Below, piece after piece: positions 15,804-24,470 of a stretch of DNA of 64,000 nt. The translations under genes were made by a program, and so were the position numbers. The notes under the pieces were generated by a model. The model did no database searches, was not told the origin of the DNA, and saw nothing but the letters and a program-made list of their open reading frames with translations. The stretch is taken from contig NZ_CP116939.1 in NCBI RefSeq assembly GCF_050219315.1, forward strand, positions 1,426,001 through 1,490,000, written 5' to 3'. The stretch's first letter is position 1, and each line of letters opens with the position of its first letter. This DNA is from Megasphaera_A sueciensis. Its GTDB lineage: Bacteria > Bacillota > Negativicutes > Veillonellales > Megasphaeraceae.

Positions 15804-16034
15804 TTAATATTTATCAAAATCCATTTCATTTAAAACGTCTTTCAATTTCATAACCTCTTCTTTGGTCATAGTAATTCCTTTCGTCATGGCCTGATAATCG
15901 GGATCCCATGATCTCAAATCAAACTTCGGTGCACGATTGTTCCAACTGATAAAGGTTAGTTCTTTACGCCAGCCATCTTTATTTTCTGATAAAGTACCAC
16001 ATACATCTTCAATATTAAAATTCAATTGTGCCAT
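15804..16034 (-). CDS. ydbC: YdbC/PC4-like single-stranded-nucleic-acid-binding protein
   Basis: A 76-residue protein matching the YdbC family of bacterial PC4-like proteins: KDGWRKELTFISWN, APKFDLRSWDPDYQAMTKG and ITMTKEEVMKLKDVL. Relatives bind single-stranded DNA; the cellular job is unclear. The ATG at 16034 has GGAGGAAAT before it; the longer frame is unlikely. It is a single-gene unit with its own promoter and terminator. Confidence 0.85.
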   Translation of the reverse strand: MAQLNFNIEDVCGTLSENKDGWRKELTFISWNNRAPKFDLRSWDPDYQAMTKGITMTKEEVMKLKDVLNEMDFDKY

Positions 16035-16080
16035 TATTATTTCCTCCTGCAAGGGAATTATCCCAAATTTAGGGTAAAGC

Positions 16081-16100
16081 GTACATCAAATAGGATGTAC
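16081..16100 (-). repeat. Inverted repeat in the ydbC leader
   Basis: GTACATC, six bases, GATGTAC: a 7-bp perfect inverted repeat between the ydbC promoter and gene. It is not followed by a T run, so an operator or leader hairpin is more likely than a terminator. Confidence 0.4.
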
Positions 16101-16135
16101 CTACCATATTTATATATAAATAAAACTTAGTATAT

Positions 16136-16163
16136 ATGATAGCAAATCTACCAATAATGTCAA
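16136..16163 (-). promoter_or_regulatory. Promoter of the ydbC-like gene
   Basis: Minus-strand TTGACA (16163-16158), 16 bases and TATCAT (16141-16136), giving a leader of roughly 95 bases. Confidence 0.6.
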
Positions 16164-16181
16164 CATCTGAAACAGCAATGA

Positions 16182-17018
16182 TCAATGTGTTTTTCTGTGT
16201 TTAAACAATCCGCCGTGAGCTTCCCGAATGTCAAAGATAGAAATAAAAGCATCCGGATCAACATCACTGACAGCATTGCGTAACTTCATGATTTCCAAAC
16301 GAGAAACAACCGCATATAAAATTTTTGTTTTTTCTCGTTTATATGCGCCTTCCCCGTTAAGCAGCGTAACGGCTCTTCCTAATTCATGGGTAATACAATG
16401 CGCTACTTCATCGTGCTTTCCCGTAACAATGAGCAATCCTTTCGATTCGTCAAGACCATTCGTCACAATATCAATCATTTTATAAGCAATAAAATATGCC
16501 ACTAAAGAATACATCGCACTGTCCCAAGAAAAAACAAATCCCGAACAACCTAAAATGAAAAAATTAAAGAACATAATAATCTCGCCTACGGAAAAAGGAG
16601 ACTTTCGATCTGCAATAATGGCCAATATTTCCGTCCCATCCAAGGATCCTCCCCAGCGGATAATAAGTCCTACACCAAGGCCAATAATAATACCGCCGAA
16701 TACAGTGGACAAAAAAGGATCATAGGTCAGCGGATGAAAATGAATTACTTGATTCCATATGGCCAGCCATAATACAGAGAACAAAGAAAATCCTGTAAAA
16801 TAGGCACCTATATGCTTATATCCAATAACAAAAAACGGTATATTCAAAAGTACAATAAAAATACTGAAACTGATGCCGGTAACGTGAGCTGCCATAAGCG
16901 ACAAACCGACAACACCTCCATCAATAACCTGATTAGGTACTAGAAAAACATCTAATCCGATAGTATATATCAATGAACCAAAAACAAGACCTACAAGCCG
17001 CGGTAACCGTTTAATCAT
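16182..17018 (-). CDS. YitT-family membrane protein
   Basis: A 278-residue integral membrane protein with about five hydrophobic helices in the N-terminal two-thirds (GLVFGSLIYTIGLDVFLVP, IDGGVVGLSLMAAHVTG, a glycine-rich GGIIIGLGVGLIIRWGGSLDG) and a soluble C-terminal DUF2179 domain (GLLIVTGKHDEVAHCITHEL, AVVSRLEIMKLRNAV). The family is widespread in Firmicutes; its transport or regulatory function is not established. The start overlaps the stop of the YqgF-like gene (TAATG), so the pair is translationally coupled. Confidence 0.9.
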   Translation of the reverse strand: MIKRLPRLVGLVFGSLIYTIGLDVFLVPNQVIDGGVVGLSLMAAHVTGISFSIFIVLLNIPFFVIGYKHIGAYFTGFSLFSVLWLAIWNQVIHFHPLTYDPFLSTVFGGIIIGLGVGLIIRWGGSLDGTEILAIIADRKSPFSVGEIIMFFNFFILGCSGFVFSWDSAMYSLVAYFIAYKMIDIVTNGLDESKGLLIVTGKHDEVAHCITHELGRAVTLLNGEGAYKREKTKILYAVVSRLEIMKLRNAVSDVDPDAFISIFDIREAHGGLFKHRKTH

Positions 17019-17431
17019 TATTTTCCTCCCAACGTGTCAATATATCGCAGTCCTATAATCCATGCTACAAAATCATCTACGGGTTCCGGCGGATATTGAA
17101 AAGACAAAGGCACAAAACGCCGCCAGCCATGCCGTGGTGTATATTGCCAATATAATTTTCTTCCTTCCACTGTCGTATACGCTTCATTCACCAGAACAAA
17201 CAAAATAGGAGTTTGCTGCTGCCGTATCCAATTTTCTACAACAGGCTGCAATGATTTATGATATGTGCCATTTCCCATCACAATATGAGTAATAGTAAAG
17301 CGAGAATATATCTCATTTAAACAAGTAGGAAAATCTCCTGTCATAACTATTCTTTTTTCAACCAATTTGCCATCTTCCTGCAAAACAGCAACCCCTGTCT
17401 TATCAGACCCCGGATCAATCGCAACTATCAT
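17018..17431 (-). CDS. RNase H-fold protein (YqgF/RuvC-like)
   Basis: A 137-residue protein with an RNase H-like start, MIVAIDPGSDKTGVAVLQ, and a later acidic PVDDFVAWIIGL, matching the spacing of catalytic acidic residues in YqgF/RuvC-type nucleases. It is not the canonical YqgF (RuvX), so the function is uncertain; pre-16S rRNA processing or resolvase-like activity are the family possibilities. AAGGAAGG precedes the start. It lies between a DUF3084 gene and yitT, probably in one operon. Confidence 0.7.
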   Translation of the reverse strand: MIVAIDPGSDKTGVAVLQEDGKLVEKRIVMTGDFPTCLNEIYSRFTITHIVMGNGTYHKSLQPVVENWIRQQQTPILFVLVNEAYTTVEGRKLYWQYTPRHGWRRFVPLSFQYPPEPVDDFVAWIIGLRYIDTLGGK

Positions 17432-17448
17432 TTTTTACCTTCCTTCAT

Positions 17449-18699
17449 TTACAATGCCGGACTGGCTACTATATTAATACTCAGCGGGCCAGCAGGATAA
17501 ATATCATGTGTTGTCACAGCTTCTAAGACGATATCCGCATCTCCGTAGGACTTAATCTTTGAAATAGTATCAAACATTTCTATACCTGTCAATGCTCCGA
17601 CTTTTCCCGTCAAAGGATCTGGGAGTACCCCATTAGCTTGTGCCTGCATATTGACATTATGAAGAAAACGGACAACTTGAAGTTCAATATTTCCGGCCAT
17701 TTCATTATGTCTAATCGTTTCGGAATATACGACATATCCTTTGTGGTATATCAGATTATTATCATAGACTTCAACATGGACCAAGGCAGGTTCACCTAAG
17801 ATAATATTTCCCGCCGCTGTAAGACGGATAAGTTTTTTACCAGGTGGTGCTTGGGCAAGCTGCTTCACAGTAGCATCAAATTCTTCCTGCGAAATATATA
17901 AAACAATAGCATTTTCATCTTTTATACCCAAATGCTGACGTATATACGTATTCGTTTGACTCATAAAATCACTCAACTCTTCCCGAGTCTTCGCTTGATC
18001 CAGTCCTGATTCCAATATAGACGTAGATAATACTTCCCCCACACGGAACAGCACCTGCCCTTCACGAACATTCTGCATAATTGCATTCAACATTTGATTG
18101 CGATTTTCTAATGACGTATTTGCTTTTTTCAAAGCTGAATTTGTTTGATTTAAATCACTCTTTACTGACTCTAAATTATCAATTTCTCCCTGTTTCTGAG
18201 AAATAGCTTGATCATACGCCACTTGGGCAAGAGCTAATTGATTACTGATATCATTTCTTGCTGCTTGTACTTGTTGTAAATCTAACATAGTAAACCGTAG
18301 TTTCTTATTTGATTCGTCGAGTTGTGCCTCTTGTTTTCGCAGCAACTCTTCATTAGAAGCCAGCAATTCATTTTTATCATGCATTTCATTGCCCAAATCT
18401 TCCGCTTGTTTCAGTAATTTATCCCGCTGCACTTCCAATTCTGCTTTTTGCAACTGCAACTGATGCATCCCAAACAGCGCAATCCGTACATTTTCAGATA
18501 ATACAGACATCACTCCCAGTGTAACCGCTGCAATACTGATGCCAGTTAAAATAGTAACTAATATAGATGTATATTTAGGGCGCAAACCAAATAAAACGAT
18601 CTTTCGTTTACCTACGCGTGAGCCTATTTTATCGCCTATATATGCAATAATCCCACCCATAATCGCCAGTATAAACAGCATAATCCAGCCATATTCCAT
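17449..18699 (-). CDS. DUF3084 membrane-anchored coiled-coil protein
   Basis: A 416-residue protein. Two N-terminal membrane spans (WIMLFILAIMGGIIAYIGD and SILVTILTGISIAAVTLGV) flank a conserved KRKIVLFGLRPKYTS segment diagnostic of DUF3084. A long coiled coil follows (about residues 70-215, rich in Q, E, K and L), then a soluble C-terminal domain. The function is unknown; the architecture suggests an envelope or scaffold role. ATG 18699 is chosen for its AAAGGAGGGG. Downstream lie the RNase H-fold gene and yitT. Confidence 0.85.
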   Translation of the reverse strand: MEYGWIMLFILAIMGGIIAYIGDKIGSRVGKRKIVLFGLRPKYTSILVTILTGISIAAVTLGVMSVLSENVRIALFGMHQLQLQKAELEVQRDKLLKQAEDLGNEMHDKNELLASNEELLRKQEAQLDESNKKLRFTMLDLQQVQAARNDISNQLALAQVAYDQAISQKQGEIDNLESVKSDLNQTNSALKKANTSLENRNQMLNAIMQNVREGQVLFRVGEVLSTSILESGLDQAKTREELSDFMSQTNTYIRQHLGIKDENAIVLYISQEEFDATVKQLAQAPPGKKLIRLTAAGNIILGEPALVHVEVYDNNLIYHKGYVVYSETIRHNEMAGNIELQVVRFLHNVNMQAQANGVLPDPLTGKVGALTGIEMFDTISKIKSYGDADIVLEAVTTHDIYPAGPLSINIVASPAL

Positions 18700-18815
18700 A
18701 TGCGCCCCTCCTTTCAACACAGTTATTTACCTAATATAACTATTATAATATACCATTATACCTATATCTGTCATTATTATTCGTATTTTTTACTAATTTA
18801 TATTATTTATATACT

Positions 18816-18876
18816 ATAAATGGTTAGCAATCAGTATTCCAGCCAAAACACGGAAAACTAACCACTAACCATTTAT
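18816..18876. repeat. 12-bp inverted repeat overlapping the lptF/G stop codon
   Basis: ATAAATGGTTAG (18816-18827) and CTAACCATTTAT (18865-18876) are perfect complements with a 37-base spacer; the right arm covers the stop codon of the minus-strand permease gene. The short T tracts are weak for a classic terminator. Confidence 0.5.
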
Positions 18877-19961
18877 TTGGATGCTCGATATACCAAAATA
18901 ATGCCTGTAATACCACAAAGGATATTGGGCAGAAATGCTCCTAAAAATGGGGTAAGCTTTCCGCTGTTGCCTAAGGCATTACTCAATGTCATGATCGAAT
19001 AGTAAATAAAAATAACAATAACGCTGACTCCAAAGCCAATAGAAGAACTACCGCGCTGTTTTTGCAAACCTAATGGGGCTCCTATGATAGCGCACACCAA
19101 ACTAGCCAGAGGCAATGCAAATCGATTATACATTTCTACCTTCATTTTATTTGTATCTACCGAATTCTCATCCAATATACGAATTTGTTCCCGTAATTCT
19201 CGAATTGTCATTTCTTCAGGTTTACGCTGGGATTCTCCTATTTTTTTAGGTGTCTGGTTAATCGGCATTGCCTGACTTTTAAAATGCATGGTCCGTTCTA
19301 TTTCACCCTTAACTGACAAATCATAAATAATCCCATCTTTCATAACCCACTTAGAACCATCCCAAACGGCATACTCTGCATTTTCTACTCTTGTAAGAAC
19401 ATCGTTCTCAAATTCCTGCAGCGTAATATTTTTAAGTTCCTTCGTGTCCCCGTCAAACTGACGAGCATACATCAAACTGGCAATATCCGATCCGTGCACA
19501 TCTTTAATAACAATGTGGTCTTGTGTTTTTGGTGCCGCACTATGTTTTACTTCTTCATTTATTATTCTGTTATACGCATTATTAGCTTGCGGTACGACAA
19601 ATTCATTAAAGGCTGTCGTACCCAAAGAAATAACAAAAGCCGCAATAAAAACAGGCATAGCTAATCGCAAAAAATTCTGTCCGCCTGAGCGCATGACAAT
19701 CATTTCACTGGAACCGGAGAGACGGCCAAATGCTAATAATGCCCCTAACAATACAGACATTGGAAATGTCAAGACTATAATAGAAGGCATCGCTAATACC
19801 AGCACACGAAACGCAGTCCAAGCCGAGGCTCCAAATTCATTAATCAAATTCGCAATACGATATAATGTACCCGTGCCTACAAAAACACTTGTAAACGCAC
19901 ATACACCAAATAAAAAAGGGCCAATAAATTCTTTTAAAATATATTTATCTAATATTCGCAT
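18873..19961 (-). CDS. LPS export permease, LptF/LptG family
   Basis: A 362-residue inner-membrane permease of the YjgP/YjgQ family. It starts MRILDKYILKEFIGPFLFG, has three hydrophobic helices in the first 110 residues, a periplasmic jellyroll-like middle, and three helices at the C-terminus (MYNRFALPLASLVCAIIGAP onward). With LptB and LptC it extracts LPS from the inner membrane. Only one LptF/G gene is present here, whereas proteobacteria have two; a homodimer or a distant second gene are both possible. It ends the LPS operon. Confidence 0.93.
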   Translation of the reverse strand: MRILDKYILKEFIGPFLFGVCAFTSVFVGTGTLYRIANLINEFGASAWTAFRVLVLAMPSIIVLTFPMSVLLGALLAFGRLSGSSEMIVMRSGGQNFLRLAMPVFIAAFVISLGTTAFNEFVVPQANNAYNRIINEEVKHSAAPKTQDHIVIKDVHGSDIASLMYARQFDGDTKELKNITLQEFENDVLTRVENAEYAVWDGSKWVMKDGIIYDLSVKGEIERTMHFKSQAMPINQTPKKIGESQRKPEEMTIRELREQIRILDENSVDTNKMKVEMYNRFALPLASLVCAIIGAPLGLQKQRGSSSIGFGVSVIVIFIYYSIMTLSNALGNSGKLTPFLGAFLPNILCGITGIILVYRASK

Positions 19962-19978
19962 TCATTTCTCCATATCGA

Positions 19979-20698
19979 TTACATTGTAAATTCTTCGCCC
20001 AAATAGAATTTTTTGGCTACAGGATCGTTAGCAACAGTGTCCGGATCTCCTTCAAGAAGGATTTTCCCTTCATTCAAAATATATGCTTTATCAACAATAC
20101 TCAAGGTTTCGCGAACATTGTGATCCGTAATAAGAACACCCATACCACGATTTTTCAAGTGCTGAATTATACTCTGAATATCATTTACTGCCAATGGGTC
20201 GATTCCGGCAAACGGTTCATCTAACAAAATAAATGCCGGATCCATGACCAGACAGCGGGCAATTTCCACACGCCGCCGTTCGCCACCTGATAATTGGATA
20301 CCCAAACGATTACGTAATTTTGTAATGGTAAATTCTTCCATCAAAGCCTCTGCTTTGTTTTTTTGTTCTTTTTTACTCAATTTTGTTGTTTCCAACATAG
20401 CCAGCAAATTATCTTCTACTGTTAATTTACGAAAAATAGAGGCTTCCTGAGGTAAATACCCTATACCGTAATTCGCCCGGCGATGAACGGGCAGCTGGGT
20501 AATATCATTGCCATCTATATAAATATTTCCCGAAGTAGGACGTTCTATTCCAACTATCATGTAAAAGGTTGTTGTTTTTCCAGCTCCATTAGGTCCCAGT
20601 AGTCCGACAATCTCCCCTTTATCAACATGAAGGCTAACTCCATCTACTACATTACGTTCTTTATATGTTTTTACAAGTTGCTTCGTTTGAATGAACAT
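19979..20698 (-). CDS. lptB: LPS export ABC transporter ATP-binding protein
   Basis: A 239-residue ATPase that drives LPS extraction. Walker A GPNGAGKTTT (about 34-43), Q-loop in IGYLPQEASIFRKLTV, signature LSGGERRRVEIARCL, Walker B FILLDEPFAGIDP and the switch histidine in LITDHNVRETL match LptB closely. It lies 15 bases after lptA and 17 bases before the lptF/G permease gene. Confidence 0.96.
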   Translation of the reverse strand: MFIQTKQLVKTYKERNVVDGVSLHVDKGEIVGLLGPNGAGKTTTFYMIVGIERPTSGNIYIDGNDITQLPVHRRANYGIGYLPQEASIFRKLTVEDNLLAMLETTKLSKKEQKNKAEALMEEFTITKLRNRLGIQLSGGERRRVEIARCLVMDPAFILLDEPFAGIDPLAVNDIQSIIQHLKNRGMGVLITDHNVRETLSIVDKAYILNEGKILLEGDPDTVANDPVAKKFYLGEEFTM

Positions 20699-20713
20699 AA
20701 TTCCCCCTTATTC

Positions 20714-21454
20714 TCATTCATTCCCCGGAACAAGCACTACCGTAGAACGACTCATCGTTTGTACGGAATTATCCGCCAAATGGATTTCAACATTATCCCC
20801 TGTCAACGAGTTCCCATTTTGATTTGCCCGCACATTTCCAAGCATATGAATAACACCATCATTTTGATTCGGTGTTTGTGTATATATTGCTCGATCCCCA
20901 TATGCAATTAAGTTATCTGCGGGGGATTCAATATGAACACTGCCGGTTCCGACTGCCTTAATTTGTTTAAACCAGCCCTGAATCGTATCTGCCCACAATT
21001 CCGCTCCCTGTGCCTGTAAATAACCGTTACCTGTTATAATACCATAATCCTGATCCAAATGATATTCGACTTTATCGCCGCGCAGCTTTTTATCTTCATA
21101 CACACCATTCACATTACCCGTAGCAACAACGTAATTTTTATTGACTGAATGCATTTTATCGGAAGTCATATGCATATTAGGTTGTTCTACCGCAACATGC
21201 CCTTCCATATCTGCTTCTGCTGACTTTAAGTTGTAAACCGCCTGATCACCGGTCATGGTAGCCTGATCCCGCACAATTACCACATTTCCTGTCGCCGTTG
21301 CCACATAGTTTTTCCCATCATAAGAAAGTTTGTCTGCTGTAACGGAAACTGCTGGATTTTCATCATCGGCAGCAATAGTCCCTGCAACTGGTATCATCAT
21401 TGCTCCCAACAATAAAACTGTTATGACTTTACATGTTATTGGTTGTCTGCTCAT
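20714..21454 (-). CDS. lptA: LPS periplasmic bridge protein LptA (OstA-like)
   Basis: A 246-residue exported protein. A Sec signal peptide (hydrophobic VITVLLLGAMMIPVAGTIA) is followed by repeating beta-strand units such as VTADKLSYDGKNYVATATGN and MTGDQAVYNLKSAEADMEGH, the OstA/LptA repeats that form the periplasmic LPS slide. It is longer than E. coli LptA by additional repeats. It sits between lptC and lptB, as in other diderms. Confidence 0.92.
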   Translation of the reverse strand: MSRQPITCKVITVLLLGAMMIPVAGTIAADDENPAVSVTADKLSYDGKNYVATATGNVVIVRDQATMTGDQAVYNLKSAEADMEGHVAVEQPNMHMTSDKMHSVNKNYVVATGNVNGVYEDKKLRGDKVEYHLDQDYGIITGNGYLQAQGAELWADTIQGWFKQIKAVGTGSVHIESPADNLIAYGDRAIYTQTPNQNDGVIHMLGNVRANQNGNSLTGDNVEIHLADNSVQTMSRSTVVLVPGNE

Positions 21455-21458
21455 ATTA

Positions 21459-22016
21459 CTATTCTCCCTTAGTTACCTTCGCGTGCCCTGTCAATGTTAC
21501 TTTGTTTAAAGCGGCATCTGTTTCAAAAGCATCCCCGCTTAATGTGGTGCCGTCTGCCTTCTGCATATACACGTTACCACCCTTGATTAACCGTGTATCC
21601 ATATTATAATACACACTGCCATCCGTCTGCAACGTACTGCCATTATCCGTCGTTGCCTTAATCGGAGGTTTTACTTGCAACGCTTGCTTATTTCTGTCAA
21701 CTATACCCATAGGTGCTTCTATTTTTATTTCTTCTCCATCTACATCCGCAATAATAATATGAGGGTGTGTGACATATATTATTTTAGTATCTGGATCCAC
21801 TTGAATTTTATCGGCAGTTAAACTCCAAATAAGCTTGCCATCTTTTTTTTCTTCTAGCGTTGAGCCTTCGAATTCAACTAAATTATCATTCTTTTTTTGT
21901 TCACTATCTTCCTGGTCCTGACTACTTAAAATCCAATATAGTACTCCAGCGAACAGAACAATAATAATGCAAACACCTATCGTTATTTTATTATTTTTAA
22001 GTTTGTGCATCATCAT
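21459..22016 (-). CDS. lptC: LPS export protein LptC
   Basis: About 185 residues: a single N-terminal membrane anchor (ITIGVCIIIVLFAGVLYWIL) and a periplasmic LptC/LptA-like beta-jellyroll (LVEFEGSTLEEKKDGKLIW, TLSGDAFETDAALNKVTLTG). It passes LPS from LptBFG to LptA. Several ATGs are clustered; 22016 is best spaced from GGAGG, though 22022 or 22013 cannot be excluded. The start overlaps the end of the acyltransferase gene. Confidence 0.88.
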   Translation of the reverse strand: MMMHKLKNNKITIGVCIIIVLFAGVLYWILSSQDQEDSEQKKNDNLVEFEGSTLEEKKDGKLIWSLTADKIQVDPDTKIIYVTHPHIIIADVDGEEIKIEAPMGIVDRNKQALQVKPPIKATTDNGSTLQTDGSVYYNMDTRLIKGGNVYMQKADGTTLSGDAFETDAALNKVTLTGHAKVTKGE

Positions 22017-22929
22017 TGCCATATTCCTCCGTTTTTTTCTGCAATGCAATGATTTCCTCCGGTGCTGTGCTCCAACGATGTTGGAACCATAACCATTCGG
22101 TTGGATGATCTTTAATGAACGTTTCTGTCAATACCGCTAATTTTCTCGTTAAGCGGGTTATATCTGCCTCTGTATTTCCTGTATCTTCATAATAAATAAT
22201 TTTCCCCACTATGAGCTGGTTGCGATGATTATCGCCGTGAACAGCAAAAACAGGTATAATAGGTGAACGAAATTTTCTAGCAAACATAGCCGGTCCTACC
22301 GGGGTAGATGACATTTTTCCCAAAAACACTTGAGGAACACCGCGGAATCCACCGTCTTGATCTGCTAAAAAACCTAATATTTTTTTACGTTTTAACGCTC
22401 TGGCTGCCCCAATCATTTCGTTGCCGCCGCGGGCAAAAACTTCTAATCCCATCATTTCGCGGTTTTCATTTAGAAATCGCGTAACCTGATCATTCGGCTG
22501 GCGCTTTACGATAGTCGTAGCCGGATATCCATATAAAGCTAATGCTGCCCCCATCCATTCCCAATTGCCAACATGTCCAGTTAATACAATAACTCCTTTA
22601 TTTTCCTGTAAGGCTTGCTCAATGCGTTCAGGATGATCAATCGTAACATATTGAGAGATATTTTCCCTTGTTAATTTGGGAGTATACAGAATTTCCAACA
22701 GCGATTGTCCCAAATTTCGAAATAGTTCCGTTATAATACGACGTGCTTCTGTTTCTCCACATCCCAGACCGCGGATAATATGAAATACACCTCGTTCTCG
22801 TTGCTTTTTTAAAATTATTTCCACAACAGGACCCATCTTTCTCCCCAGAGACACGATCGTAGGATAGGAAAGATGGCAAACTATTTTGCTTATTTTTCGC
22901 GCAGTAATGTACTGCCACTCTTTAGACAC
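21997..22929 (-). CDS. Lipid A / Kdo2-lipid A acyltransferase (LpxL/HtrB family)
   Basis: A 310-residue membrane-associated acyltransferase that adds a secondary acyl chain to Kdo-lipid A. The catalytic motif H-x4-E is seen in LTGHVGNWEWMGAA (about 120-133), with the ATTIVKRQPN and GFLADQDGGFRGVPQVFLGK segments of the family and a C-terminal HPTEWLWFQHRW. Whether it acts as LpxL- or LpxM-type cannot be told. It overlaps lptC and follows kdsC by 18 bases. Confidence 0.92.
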   Translation of the reverse strand: MSKEWQYITARKISKIVCHLSYPTIVSLGRKMGPVVEIILKKQRERGVFHIIRGLGCGETEARRIITELFRNLGQSLLEILYTPKLTRENISQYVTIDHPERIEQALQENKGVIVLTGHVGNWEWMGAALALYGYPATTIVKRQPNDQVTRFLNENREMMGLEVFARGGNEMIGAARALKRKKILGFLADQDGGFRGVPQVFLGKMSSTPVGPAMFARKFRSPIIPVFAVHGDNHRNQLIVGKIIYYEDTGNTEADITRLTRKLAVLTETFIKDHPTEWLWFQHRWSTAPEEIIALQKKTEEYGNDDAQT

Positions 22930-22947
22930 TGCCAGTACTCCTTTCCT

Positions 22948-23481
22948 CTATTGTTTTATATCAACCCGACCTGATTTATACTGCCGCAGGATATGTGTCC
23001 ATTTATCTTGTCCTTTGAGGATGTATTCTACAAGTTCCCTCAAAGCGCCATGTCCGCCATTATAAGCTGAAACGAAAGCTGCGTTCCTTTTTGCTTCTTC
23101 ACAAGCATCATTCGGAGCGGCACCGAATCCAACATGAGAAATAAGGTCCACGTCATTTAAATCGTCTCCCATGTAAGATACCTCTTCTAACGTAAATCCC
23201 TGCGTTTTGCAAAGCTTCTGCATTTCTGCAAGTTTATCCACTGCATCTTGTACTACATAGTCAATATGCAAATCTCTAGCCCGCCGTTCTACCATGGGGG
23301 ATCGTCTTCCGGTAATAAGTGCAGTTTTCAATCCACCTGCACGGGCCAAAGAAATACCCATGCCATCATGCGCAGAAAATCCTTTCATGGAATCACCCAT
23401 CAGTCCGTAATAAATAATCCCATCAGTCAAAACCCCATCGACATCCAGCGCCAAAAGTTTAATTTGAGTCAAATATTTCAT
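22948..23481 (-). CDS. kdsC: 3-deoxy-D-manno-octulosonate 8-phosphate phosphatase
   Basis: A 177-residue HAD-superfamily phosphatase that converts Kdo-8-phosphate to Kdo. The nucleophile motif LALDVDGVLTDG is at residues 10-21, with ITGRRSPMVERRA and YMGDDLNDVDLI as motifs II/III. Its length fits the cap-less KdsC tetramer family. It follows kdsD by one base and continues the kdsB-kdsA-kdsD-kdsC order. Confidence 0.95.
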   Translation of the reverse strand: MKYLTQIKLLALDVDGVLTDGIIYYGLMGDSMKGFSAHDGMGISLARAGGLKTALITGRRSPMVERRARDLHIDYVVQDAVDKLAEMQKLCKTQGFTLEEVSYMGDDLNDVDLISHVGFGAAPNDACEEAKRNAAFVSAYNGGHGALRELVEYILKGQDKWTHILRQYKSGRVDIKQ

Positions 23482-23482
23482 A

Positions 23483-24457
23483 TTATACCACTCCCCGACG
23501 CAGCAAGTCAGTTAAATGAATCATGCCAACTGCTTTTTTATCCTTATCCACAACAGGAAGTACCGTAATAGGACGCGGCTGATTTTTTTCCATAATATGC
23601 AAAGCCGCTGCTGCTAATTGATCATTAGTAATAACTCTCGGATTTTTCGTCATCATAGCTTCAACGGGCCATTTCAAAAAATTAGATCCCGTTTCCAATC
23701 CCCGGCGCACATCACCATCCGTAACCAATCCAATAAGAACACCTTCTCCATCAACAACCGAAACAGCTCCCAGTCCTTTTTCTGTCATCATGAACAACGC
23801 ATCCTGCACGGTACTATCTTCACTAATAACAGGATTATCATTACCTTTATGCATCACGTTCTCTACAGTCAGCAAAAGTTTTCGTCCCAGAGCTCCTCCT
23901 GGATGAAATACAGCGAATTGATCAGGTGTAAAATGATGCCTTGACAGCAACACCACGGCTAATGCATCCCCTAAAGCCAAAGATACAGTCGTGCTTGTCG
24001 TCGGTGCCAATCCTAAAGGACAAGCTTCCTTTTCCACCGAAGCATCTAAAATAACATCAGAATTTTTTGCCAATGTCGAATTATGATTGCCCACAATGGA
24101 AATTATCTTTGCACCGATGCGGCGCAAAGACGGCAATAAATTGATTATCTCCGTTGTTTCGCCGCTCTTGGAAAAAGCGAGAATAATATCATCAGAGGTT
24201 ACCATTCCCAAATCACCATGAATCCCTTCAGCCGGATGAAGCCAAATAGAAGGGGTCCCCGTACTGGACAATGTCGCCGATACTTTACGAGCTATATGCC
24301 CGGATTTCCCCATACCAGTTACGACAACTCGCCCGCTGGATTCCATAATCATATTGACAGCATTTACAAAACTCTGATCCAGCTTCGGAATCAGTTTTTC
24401 AATACCTGCTGCTTCTTCCTGCAATACCTCTTTTGCCTCTTCCAATATATCCATCAT
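23483..24457 (-). CDS. kdsD: Arabinose-5-phosphate isomerase
   Basis: A 324-residue enzyme making D-arabinose 5-phosphate from ribulose 5-phosphate for Kdo synthesis. An SIS domain (VVVTGMGKSGHIARKVSATL, AFSKSGETTEIINLLPSL) is followed by two CBS domains (about 200-320; MTEKGLGAVSVVDGEGVLIG, MEKNQPRPITVLPVVD). The ATG at 24457 is used instead of an upstream GTG. It lies between kdsA and kdsC. Confidence 0.95.
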   Translation of the reverse strand: MMDILEEAKEVLQEEAAGIEKLIPKLDQSFVNAVNMIMESSGRVVVTGMGKSGHIARKVSATLSSTGTPSIWLHPAEGIHGDLGMVTSDDIILAFSKSGETTEIINLLPSLRRIGAKIISIVGNHNSTLAKNSDVILDASVEKEACPLGLAPTTSTTVSLALGDALAVVLLSRHHFTPDQFAVFHPGGALGRKLLLTVENVMHKGNDNPVISEDSTVQDALFMMTEKGLGAVSVVDGEGVLIGLVTDGDVRRGLETGSNFLKWPVEAMMTKNPRVITNDQLAAAALHIMEKNQPRPITVLPVVDKDKKAVGMIHLTDLLRRGVV

Positions 24458-24470
24458 ACTCACCTCTGCG

